NCBI GenBank assembly: GCA_964494475.1
Contig: CAZBRS010000062.1
Coordinates: 1-33,741 of the forward strand
Direction of reading: 5' to 3'
Source: CAZBRS01 sp964494475
GTDB taxonomy: Bacteria > Myxococcota_A > UBA9042 > CAZBRS01
DNA: 33,741 nt
Shown here: positions 18,464-26,103 of the stretch, in pieces
Layout: each line of letters begins with the position of its first letter
Position numbering within the stretch: position 1 is the stretch's first letter
The notes under the pieces: generated by a model
Told to the model about the DNA's origin: nothing
The model's database searches: none
The model's input: the letters and a program-made list of their open reading frames with translations, nothing else
Made by a program: the position numbers and the translations under genes

Positions 18464-19549
18464 ATGACCGCGCTCATCCTCGCGCTCCTCTCCGTCGTCA
18501 CGCCAGCGCAGTGGTCCGTCGAGCGCGACCCGTGGAGGGTGCTCTTCCAGGTGCGCCTGGGCGAGGTGGGGCTGTTCGAGGCCCTGCCCGAGGAGCCCGC
18601 CCCCGTGGCGGTCGACGCGCGCCGAGCCTCGGTCTTCGTGGGGGGGCGCAGCGGCACGTTGCGCTGCCTCGACTGGAGCACCGGCCGCGAGCGCTGGACC
18701 CACGCGTCGAAGGGCGCCATCCGCGTGACGCCGCTCGTCCACGGGGGGCGCGTCTACGTGGGCAACATGGACGGCCTCTTCTGGGCCCTCGACGCCGCCT
18801 CCGGCGCCGTGGCCTGGGAGACCCGCGCGGGCGACGCCGTCACGGGCGACGCGGTGGTGTCGGGCGATCGCGTGCTGTTCACCGACGCGCGCGGAGCCGT
18901 GCAGGCCATCGACCTCACGAGCGGCGTTCGCCAGTGGCGGCACCGGCGCGAGGTGGCCCAGCGCTTCACCGTGCAGGCCGAGGGGGCGCTGCTGGTCCGG
19001 GGCTCCGAGGTCCTGGCCGGCTTCCCCGACGGGCACCTGCTCACCCTCGACGTCACGTCCGGCGAGGTGCTGCGCGACCTCGATCTCTCGGGAGGGGCGC
19101 GCGATCTGGCCGACATCGAGTCTGCCTTCCTCGTGCTCGACGACCTGCTGGTCGCCGCTTCGTACTCCGGCGGCCTGTGGGGGCTCGACGCCGCCTCGGG
19201 CGCCGTGCGCTGGCACGACGAGGGCGCGGCCTTCTCGTTCCCCACGTCGCACCAGGGCCGCCTGCTGGTCGTGAAGGACGGACGCAAGCTGCTGCAGGTC
19301 GACCCCAAGAACGGCGCGTTGACCCCGGTGGCCGAGCTCCGAACGGGCGCCGTGCGCGACGCGGCCTCGGTGGCCGGCGACCTCTGGCTGGCCGACGGCA
19401 CGTCGCTGCTGCGCTTCGACGAGAAGGCGCCCGACGGCAGCCTGCGGCTCGCGTTCTTCCACGGAATCTCGACCGTCCCCGCCGGGTCCGGTTCGCGGCT
19501 GTACATCCTCTCCGACTCTGGCTACATCTACGGTTTAGAGAAACCCTGA
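18464..19549 (+). CDS. BamB-like PQQ-repeat beta-propeller protein
   Basis: A 361-residue exported protein. A short signal peptide (about 1-16) is followed by beta-propeller blades with the PQQ-repeat pattern: VFVGGRSGTLRCLDWSTGRERWTH (split over a blade), VYVGNMDGLFWALDAASGAVAWE, VLFTDARGAVQAIDLTSGVRQWR, HLLTLDVTSGEVL and GGLWGLDAASGAVRW. BamB is the propeller of the outer-membrane protein assembly complex, and it follows yfgM in E. coli just as here. Unlike classical BamB there is no lipobox cysteine, so this one would be soluble in the periplasm or held by partners. The gene begins 11 bp after the preceding stop, so the two are co-transcribed. Other PQQ-repeat proteins (for example quinoprotein-like sensors) cannot be excluded. 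Confidence 0.8.
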   Translation: MTALILALLSVVTPAQWSVERDPWRVLFQVRLGEVGLFEALPEEPAPVAVDARRASVFVGGRSGTLRCLDWSTGRERWTHASKGAIRVTPLVHGGRVYVGNMDGLFWALDAASGAVAWETRAGDAVTGDAVVSGDRVLFTDARGAVQAIDLTSGVRQWRHRREVAQRFTVQAEGALLVRGSEVLAGFPDGHLLTLDVTSGEVLRDLDLSGGARDLADIESAFLVLDDLLVAASYSGGLWGLDAASGAVRWHDEGAAFSFPTSHQGRLLVVKDGRKLLQVDPKNGALTPVAELRTGAVRDAASVAGDLWLADGTSLLRFDEKAPDGSLRLAFFHGISTVPAGSGSRLYILSDSGYIYGLEKP

Positions 19550-19566
19550 AGCGTACGGGGTGGCCC

Positions 19567-20907
19567 ATGATGCCTCGCATCCTGTTCGTGCTCTCGGCCC
19601 TGGCCCTGGCGGCGTGCAGCTCCAGCTCGAACAACGGCGGCGCCGACGGCCGCGCCGACACGCCGGGCGGTGACGTCGAGGTGATCGGTGACTCGCTCTT
19701 CCCCCCGAAGGACGGGCAGGTGACCGACCCCGACACGACCGACCCGTCGCAGTTCTGGGAGTGCATCTCCGACGGCGACTGCAAGAACGACACGGTGTGC
19801 AACTGCCGCCACAAGTGCGTGGAGCGCGGGCTGCTCTACTGCAACAAGGGCTCGAAGACGCAGCTCTGCGGCAAGGAGTCCGACTGCCCCGACCTGTGGG
19901 ACGCCTGCGTGCCCTGCGCGGGTGACCTGAACTGCGGCTCCGAGAACTACTGCGACCCGTGCGTGCACATGTGCTTCCCCGTGCGCACGCTCTGCCAGCC
20001 CTGCACCCTGGCCTACTGCGACCCCTCGACGGGAGTCTGCGAAGAGTCGGGCTCGCAGTGCGCCGAGTTCGGCTCGTGCGTCGAGTTCCTCGACGGCGGC
20101 GCCTACTGCGGCCGCGGCTGCGTGTCCGACTATGGCTGCCCCGCCCAGTACAAGTGCCGCGAGCTGCCGGGGGTGGCCCAGAAGCAGTGCCTGCCCGAGA
20201 CCGGCGCCTGCGGCAGCCTGTCCGACTGCGAGGGCGACGCCGACTGCCCCTACGGCGAGATCTGCAACCCCATGCTCAAGGTCTGCGCGCCGGGCTGCAT
20301 CGACGACGGCACCTGCCCCGAGGGCCTCATCTGCTCGGGCTTCCACTGCACCGACCCCTGCGACGCGGTCAACAACCCCTGCGATCCTGGCTTCGAGTGC
20401 AACGAAGAGGGCCGCTGCAAGAAGCCGGGCTCGTGCCTCGACTGGCGCGACTGCGAGAAGCCGGCCACCTACTGCGACCTGACCAGCAACACGTGCAAGG
20501 ACGGCTGCCTGCAGGACATCGACTGCAAGACCGCCAAGCAGATCTGCGAGAACATGGCGTGCGTGGTCAAGCCCTGCAAGGCGGCCTGGAGCTGCTCGTT
20601 CGGCCTGATGTGCCAGAACGACGCCGGCTCGTCCACCCTGGGCGAGTGCTACGAGCCCGAGGGGCCCTACTGCGACGCCTGCAACGGCGACGACGTGAAG
20701 TCGTGCGGCGAAGAGAACATGTGCGTGAACTTCCAGGACGAGGACGGCAACGACAAGGGCGCCTTCTGCCTGGTGGCCTGCGACGAGACCGACCCCGACA
20801 ACGTGTGCCCCCAGGGCTGGCAGTGCCAGGAGCTGGAGGACCAGGACGGCGTCAAGCGCAAGATGTGCGCGCGCACGTGCTACAAGCCGCCCGTCACCGA
20901 TTATTGA
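19567..20907 (+). CDS. Cys-rich lipoprotein with EGF/DPCxxxxC-like repeats
   Basis: A 446-residue surface lipoprotein. The start at 19567 yields MMPRILFVLSALALAAC with a perfect LAAC lipobox (Cys17). A Ser/Asn/Gly/Asp linker follows, then about 390 residues packed with cysteines in short repeats such as SDGDCKNDTVCNC, ESDCPDLWDACVPC, GDADCPYGEICNP, DGTCPEGLICSG and DIDCKTAKQICE. The pattern C-x(4-6)-C-x(4-8)-C is typical of disulfide-rich modules found in many Myxococcota lipoproteins. No enzymatic motif was seen. It lies 17 bp downstream of the BamB-like gene, probably in the same operon, and its many disulfides fit a periplasm- or surface-exposed protein. The function is unknown. Confidence 0.88.
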   Translation: MMPRILFVLSALALAACSSSSNNGGADGRADTPGGDVEVIGDSLFPPKDGQVTDPDTTDPSQFWECISDGDCKNDTVCNCRHKCVERGLLYCNKGSKTQLCGKESDCPDLWDACVPCAGDLNCGSENYCDPCVHMCFPVRTLCQPCTLAYCDPSTGVCEESGSQCAEFGSCVEFLDGGAYCGRGCVSDYGCPAQYKCRELPGVAQKQCLPETGACGSLSDCEGDADCPYGEICNPMLKVCAPGCIDDGTCPEGLICSGFHCTDPCDAVNNPCDPGFECNEEGRCKKPGSCLDWRDCEKPATYCDLTSNTCKDGCLQDIDCKTAKQICENMACVVKPCKAAWSCSFGLMCQNDAGSSTLGECYEPEGPYCDACNGDDVKSCGEENMCVNFQDEDGNDKGAFCLVACDETDPDNVCPQGWQCQELEDQDGVKRKMCARTCYKPPVTDY

Positions 20908-20921
20908 GGCCCGCCGTCCCC

Positions 20922-21863
20922 ATGCGTCCGCCGCGCGTCTTCCCGACCCCCAGCTCCTTCGTGATGCTCGCGACCCTGCTGACCCTGGCCTGCTCGAGGG
21001 CCCCCGGCGCGGACCCCTCCGCTCGGGCGGCCGAGGCGCGCGTGCCGCTGGCCGTCGCGGGCGTGCGCGTCACCGACCTCACCTCGCCCGACGAGCGCCC
21101 CGAAGGCTACGCGCTGCCCGACGTGACCGCCTGGGCCGCCGACGAGCTCGCGCGCGCCACGTCGCTGCGCCTCACCCGGGAGCCCGGGGCCGGCGCCCCC
21201 TCCATCAGCCTGGCCCTGCTCTACGGGGTGGTCACCTCCGATCGCGAGAGCACGCGCGCGGCGCTGGCCGGCAGCGTGCTCACGGCCGGCGTGCAGGCCA
21301 ACCTGGCCGTGGCCGTGCCCGGGGAGCCGCCCCTGACCTTCCAGGCCGAGCGCATCGCCGAGCAGCCCCTGACCGAGGCCGACGCGCAAGGCTTCGGCGA
21401 GGCGCTCTCGCGGCAACTGGAGGGCCTGACGCGGGCCACGCTGCGCCAACTGGACCGCAAGGTGGCCCTGCAACACGCCGCCGAGGCCGACGTGATCGCG
21501 ACGCTCTCGGCCGACGACGACGCGCTCATCGAGTACGCCGCCACCCTGGTCGGCGAGCGCGGCCTGACCGCGGGCGTACCGCGCCTGCTGGCGCTGCTGA
21601 AGAGCCAGAACCCCGCGCTGCGCCTGCGGGCCATCGGAGCCCTCGGGCAGCTGCGCGCCGCCGAGGCCGCCGGGCCCCTGGCCGCGCTGGCCGGAGGCGC
21701 CGAGAGCCCGCGCGAGATCGCGGCGGCCGTGCAGGCCCTGGCCGACCTCGACAACGACGAGGCGCGCCGCTACCTCGCGAGCGTGCGCTCCACCACCCCC
21801 TTCGACGACGTGCGCAAGCTGGTCGACCAGGTGCTCGGGGGTGGGGCGGCGAAACGCCCCTGA
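20922..21863 (+). CDS. HEAT-repeat lipoprotein
   Basis: A 313-residue protein with a lipoprotein-like signal (SFVMLATLLTLAC, Cys24; the lipobox TLAC is slightly off consensus). The middle domain (about 40-185) is of no family I recognise: it has the strands VPLAVAGVRVTDLT and PSISLALLYGV. The C-terminal 110 residues contain about three HEAT-like helix pairs (IEYAATLVGERGLTAGVPRL, LRLRAIGALGQLRAAEAAGPL and IAAAVQALADLDNDEARRYL). HEAT repeats bind partner proteins, so a scaffold role is plausible. It starts 14 bp after the Cys-rich lipoprotein gene and is the last gene of the operon that begins with the YfgM-like gene. Its stop is only 15 bp from that of the convergent radical SAM operon, with no obvious terminator between. 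Confidence 0.8.
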   Translation: MRPPRVFPTPSSFVMLATLLTLACSRAPGADPSARAAEARVPLAVAGVRVTDLTSPDERPEGYALPDVTAWAADELARATSLRLTREPGAGAPSISLALLYGVVTSDRESTRAALAGSVLTAGVQANLAVAVPGEPPLTFQAERIAEQPLTEADAQGFGEALSRQLEGLTRATLRQLDRKVALQHAAEADVIATLSADDDALIEYAATLVGERGLTAGVPRLLALLKSQNPALRLRAIGALGQLRAAEAAGPLAALAGGAESPREIAAAVQALADLDNDEARRYLASVRSTTPFDDVRKLVDQVLGGGAAKRP

Positions 21864-21878
21864 CGGCAAGGTCCAGGG

Positions 21879-24079
21879 CTACTCCCGCGTCGGCTCCGAG
21901 GCCTTCGCGAGCACGTGCTCGAACGCCTTCGCGAGCAGCCGCACGTGGGGCAGGTGCGCCTTCGAGATCGGGGTCTCGCGGGCGTGCGATAGCTCGAGCC
22001 GCTCGGTCGCCAGGAAGCACGGGCGCGGCGCGCTCCCGCGCTCCTGCACGTGCAGCTCGTAGGCCAGATCCCCCACGTTGACCGTAAGCCACGCGCCCTC
22101 GCTGGTGGCCGCCCGCAGGGCGACGCGCACGCCGGGCAGCTTGGCCTCGGCCCAACGCGCTACGCGGCGGGTGGCCCTGTCCCAGCGGGGGTCGGGTCCC
22201 GCGGTCGCCGAAGCGTCGGTGGGCCGGGCCTGCCCGGCGGCCTCGGACGGTGGGGCCGGGGCGCGCGGCACGTCGGCCGCCGCCAGCGCCAGGTCGAGCA
22301 GGCGATCGGGCAGGGCGCCGGGCTCGGCCAGCAGGGCCTGCACTGCGGCCAGCGCGAAGGCGCCGGGGGTCGGGCGATCGGCGCCCAGGGCGTCGACCCG
22401 CGCGCGCACCCGGGCGTAGAGCTCGTCGCCGTCGAAGACCGCGTCGGGGTTGTGGGCGCGCGTGACGGCCGCGCAGTAGCGCACGATGAGCCGGAACGCC
22501 ACGCCCGCCCGCTCGTCGCGGAAGCGCCAGGGCGTCATGCTGTCGAGCGCGATGTTGTTCAGGTAGACCTTGTACAGGAAGGCCGGGTCGTCGAAGCGCT
22601 CTTGCGCCAGCCCCTCGCGCTTCGCGAGCAGGGTGACCCCCGACTGCGACTGCAGCTCGAGGGGCGTGTAGATCCAGACGTCCTCCTCGTGGAACCCACG
22701 CTGGCGCGCGGCGCCGAACTGCCACGCCAGCTCTTCGAGGGTGGTCCAGGGCGTGTAGGTGATGTAGCCGAGCGTCTCGTCGTAGGCGAACGCCCGGGGG
22801 TGCTCGCGCTTCAGCCGCTGCCAGAGCTCGCGCCCGGCGTCGAGCTGCGCCAGGGTCAGGTCCTTGTTGAAGCGTGCGTTGGTGGCGTCGACCAGGCTCT
22901 CGCCGCCCATGCGGTAGATGGCCAGCACCCACCCCCCGCGCTCGAAGCGGGGCAGAACGTCGTCGAGCCGCGCCTCGAGGAAGCGATCGACGCGCGGCGA
23001 GAACACGAAGGTGCAGGGAGGGAAGCGGAGGCGCTCCAGCTGGTCGACGAACTCGTCGAGGCGGCCGAAGAGGCGCACGTCGTGCACGTCGATGGTGCCG
23101 AAGAAGCGCCCGTCGGGGCCGCGGTCGTCGAGGATCGCGGCGAGCTGGGAGGCCGCCAGCTCGACGGCGTCGAGTCGGGGCGAGCTGGTGGGGCCGCGGT
23201 AGTAGGTGCAGAACGCGCACCCGACGTCGACGGTGCCCGGCAGCAGGTCGAGCCCGTCGTAGCAGGGGTTCGACCGCAGCTCCTTGCGGTGATCGCAGGC
23301 GATGCCGCCCATCAGCAGGATCGACGGGCGGAACTCGCGACCGAGTTCGTTGGCCACCCGGGCGCGGTACACGGGCCGGGCCGATCCGGCGAGGTAGCCC
23401 CCGAAGTCGGGGGCGGAGGCCCGGTCTTCGCCCAGCCAGTCGAGGAACCAGTCGGTCCGGCCCAGCCGCCAGATGGACCAGGGAGCCCAGCGGCGCTCGT
23501 CGACATCGAGGTCGTCGGGCAGGGCCTGTGGGGGGGTGACCAGCTCGAACACCGAGACGGCGCGGGGATCGACCACCTCGCGGTCGCAGGTGGCGAGCAC
23601 CCGGGGCTCGGGGCCGGCCCCGAACAGCTCGGCGAACCGGCCGGTCGCGAGCGTCTCGGAGAGCACCACGTGGGTGGGCCTCACCTCGGCGACGGCGGCG
23701 CGGAGCGTGTCCACGTCGGCGGGTTCGAGGGCCGCGAACTGGCGAAAGCCGCGCTCGGAGGGTTCGTGCCCGTAGCGCACNNNNNNNNNNNNNNNNNNNN
23801 NNNNNNNNNNNNNNNNNNNNNNNNNNNNNNNNNNNNNNNNNNNNNNNNNNNNNNNNNNNNNNNNNNNNNNNNNNNNNNNNCGAGGGCCGCGAACTGGCGA
23901 AAGCCGCGCTCGGAGGGTTCGTGCCCGTAGCGCACACCGAGGCAGAGCCACGTGGCCGGAACGCCGTGCTGCTCGGCCAGCCCCGCGAGGTAGGGGAAGA
24001 ACCTGCCGTTGAAGATCCAGGGCTCGCGGATCACGAACTCGACCAGCAGCAGGCGCCGGTCCCGAGAGGGGGAGCTCAC
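21879..24079 (-). CDS. Radical-SAM-type protein A with C-X25-C-X2-C motif, interrupted by a false gap
   Basis: Removing the 100 N and one copy of the flanking 55-bp duplicate gives one continuous 681-residue frame. The start is a GTG at 24079, overlapping the stop of the upstream gene by 4 bases. The N-terminal ~130 residues (RRLLLVEFVIREPWIFNGRFFPYLAGLA, and later RPTHVVLSE) look like a Rossmann/cobalamin-binding-type domain without the DxHxxG motif. A TIM-barrel-like core follows: ACDHRKEL with Cys210, GCAFCT with Cys236 and Cys239, SPRVDRFLE, GGESLVDATNARFNKDLT and YITYTPWTTLEE. The last three match the conserved RVD, GIES/NKG and G-x-P-x-E-T regions of radical SAM enzymes. The normal CX3CX2C is absent. 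The C-terminal domain, with PCF and SHARETP, is shared with protein B and is unknown to me. No substrate can be assigned. Confidence 0.8.
23726..23780. repeat. 55-bp direct duplicate, copy 1 (assembly overlap)
   Basis: These 55 bases, directly before the N run, are identical to 23881-23935, directly after it. Exactly 55 bases at both contig ends is what k=55 de Bruijn assembly leaves when two graph-adjacent contigs are scaffolded, so this is one piece of sequence reported twice. Confidence 0.9.
23781..23880. other. Assembly gap, 100 N
   Basis: A placeholder gap of exactly 100 N lies inside radical SAM gene A. Because the flanks overlap by 55 bases and collapsing them restores a single reading frame, there is probably no missing sequence here. 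Confidence 0.97.
23881..23935. repeat. 55-bp direct duplicate, copy 2 (assembly overlap)
   Basis: The second copy of the duplicate described at 23726-23780. It encodes the same stretch VRYGHEPSERGFRQFAAL of protein A on the minus strand. Confidence 0.9.
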
Positions 24080-26103
24080 GGCGTCCCCTCGGCGCGCCCG
24101 TCGGGCGGCAGCAGGTCGGGGGCCGAGCGTCCGGCCAGGCGCACGTAGGCTTCGACCAGCAGCCGGAGCGTCCTCAGGTCGTCGGGGTTGCGCACCGGCG
24201 TGTCGCGGCCGTGGCTCACGTCGAAGGGGCCCACGCGAAAGCAGCACGGCTTCGCGAGCACGCGCGGCTCGAGCTCGAGGCTCACGTCGAGGGCGCCGAG
24301 GGTCAGGGCCACGCGCAGATGACCTCGGACGCCGGAGGTGCCGACCTCGCGCAGGCGGATCGCCCGCAGCGAGGGCAGGGTGGCGATGGCGGCCTGCAGC
24401 AGGCGGCGCGCGCGGGGGGCCGGCGTCAGGCCGGGCTGGCTCTCGGTCTCGGAGGGCGCCGGCCCGGCGGCGGGGGCGGGCAGGGCGGCCACCCGATCGA
24501 GCGCAGCGGCGGCCACCTCCTCGGGGGTCGGGAGGCTCGGCGCTTCGGCCAGCCCGCGCACGACCTCTCGTGCGAACAGCGCCGGCCGCTTGAGGGGCAC
24601 GCCCCGGCGGGCGGCCTCGGCCAGGAGCCACGCGTACAGGGGATCGGCGGCGAAGACCGCGGCGGGCCAGGTGTCGGTGAACGAGGCCGCGGCGAAGCGG
24701 ACCACGAGCCGGAACGCCAGGCCCACGCGCTCGTCGCGGAAGCGCCAGGGGGCGAACGACGCCGTGTCGATGCCGCCCTGGGACGGCTCGTACAGCCACG
24801 CGGGGTCCTGGAAGGCCGGGACCAGCAGGTCGCCGTCGGCCTCGGCGCGCCGGAGCACCGGGCTGCCGTGGCGCAGCTCGAGGGGAGTGACCAGCCACCC
24901 CTCGCGTTCGGACAGCCCGCGCTCGAGGGCTGCGTCGAGCAGCGCCGAGAGGTCGTCGAGGGTCGTCCAGGGCGTGAACGCGATGTAGGCGAAGGTGCCG
25001 TCCCAGCCGAAGGCCCGGGGGTGCGCCGTCAGCAAGCGCTTGAGCAGGGCGGTCGCGCGATCGACCTGGTCGAGGGTCAGGCCCTTGTGCAGCCGCAGGT
25101 TTTCGTCGTCGACCAGGGTCTCGGCCCCCAGGCGGCCGATGCGCAGCACGTTGCCCGTGGCCTCGAGCCGGGGCAGCAGCGCCTGGAGCGAGGCTTCGGC
25201 CTCGAGCAGCCGATCGACGCGCGGCGTGAGCTCGTAGGCGGCCGCGAGCGCTCCGGCGGCGAGGAGCCCGTCGAACAGGCGGTCGAGGTGTCGGAAGAGG
25301 CGCACGTCGTGCAGGTGGAACACCCCGGTGCGGCGCCCGCCCTCGAGGCCCGAGCGGCCGGCTTCGACGATCTGGGCCAGCGCGACCTCGACCGGGTCGG
25401 CGGCGGGATCGGAGGTCGGCACCCGCAACGTCGTGCAGAACGCGCAGCCCCTCCAGTCGGCCAGGGGGCCGGTGGCGACGGTCGCGAAGAACGGGTTCTC
25501 GGCCAGCGGCCGCTGGTCGTCGCACGCCACGCCTCCCACGACGACCTGGGGCGGCTGCGCCTCGGTGGCGGCGCGGTTGCCGGGCAGCGCGCCGTACCAG
25601 GGGGGGGCCGCGCCCACCAGGTAGCCGCCCCCGGCCGGGAAGCGCGTGGGATCGAGGCCGAGCCAGTCGCAGAGCCCGGCCAGCCGCGACGCGTGCCACT
25701 CGGGCAGCGCGGGCCCTTCGGTCGCGGGTGGGGAGTTGGACCGGCCCAGATCGGCCGTCGCGCGCAGGGTGGGCGTGGGAGCGCGGTCACGGACCCGCCG
25801 CTCGAGCGCGCCTCCCGGGGGGAGGGGGTGGCTCGTGAGCACGTGCGTGGGCTGGAACGAGGCCAGCGCGTCGGCCAGCCGCCCCGTGCCCTCGTCGTCG
25901 AGCACGGGCGCGACCAGCAGGCCGTGGTCGGTGGGCTCGGTCGCGAAGGTGACCCCGAACCAGAGCCACTGCACCTCGACGCCGGCCGCGCGCGCGCACC
26001 CGGCGATGAACGGGAAGTAGCGCCCGTTGAAGGCCCAGGGGTCGCGTGTGACCAGCTCGATCAGGAGCAGGCGACGGTCGCCCCCGCGGTTCGTGTCAGC
26101 CAT
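24076..26103 (-). CDS. Radical-SAM-type protein B with C-X25-C-X2-C motif
   Basis: A 675-residue paralogue of protein A, similar along its whole length. The N-terminus RRLLLIELVTRDPWAFNGRYFPFIAG is cobalamin-binding-like. The core has GGVACDDQRPLAENP with Cys194, then RGCAFCT with Cys220 and Cys223, giving the same C-X25-C-X2-C spacing as in A. Radical SAM landmarks follow: TPRVDRLLE, GAETLVDDENLRLHKGLT and YIAFTPWTTLDD. The C-terminal domain carries AKPCCF and SHGRDTP. The family normally uses CX3CX2C to hold the 4Fe-4S cluster; here only the last two Cys are in the usual place and the third ligand would be 26 residues upstream. The ATG at 26103 overlaps the end of gene C by 8 bases, and the stop overlaps the start of gene A by 4, so the three are translationally coupled. 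Substrate unknown. Confidence 0.85.
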   Translation of the reverse strand: MADTNRGGDRRLLLIELVTRDPWAFNGRYFPFIAGCARAAGVEVQWLWFGVTFATEPTDHGLLVAPVLDDEGTGRLADALASFQPTHVLTSHPLPPGGALERRVRDRAPTPTLRATADLGRSNSPPATEGPALPEWHASRLAGLCDWLGLDPTRFPAGGGYLVGAAPPWYGALPGNRAATEAQPPQVVVGGVACDDQRPLAENPFFATVATGPLADWRGCAFCTTLRVPTSDPAADPVEVALAQIVEAGRSGLEGGRRTGVFHLHDVRLFRHLDRLFDGLLAAGALAAAYELTPRVDRLLEAEASLQALLPRLEATGNVLRIGRLGAETLVDDENLRLHKGLTLDQVDRATALLKRLLTAHPRAFGWDGTFAYIAFTPWTTLDDLSALLDAALERGLSEREGWLVTPLELRHGSPVLRRAEADGDLLVPAFQDPAWLYEPSQGGIDTASFAPWRFRDERVGLAFRLVVRFAAASFTDTWPAAVFAADPLYAWLLAEAARRGVPLKRPALFAREVVRGLAEAPSLPTPEEVAAAALDRVAALPAPAAGPAPSETESQPGLTPAPRARRLLQAAIATLPSLRAIRLREVGTSGVRGHLRVALTLGALDVSLELEPRVLAKPCCFRVGPFDVSHGRDTPVRNPDDLRTLRLLVEAYVRLAGRSAPDLLPPDGRAEGTP

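Noticed and set aside
21879..24079. A frameshift or gene split in radical SAM protein A
   Set aside because: The apparent break comes from the artificial 155 bases (100 N plus 55-bp duplicate), which is not a multiple of three. Collapsing the overlap restores the frame.
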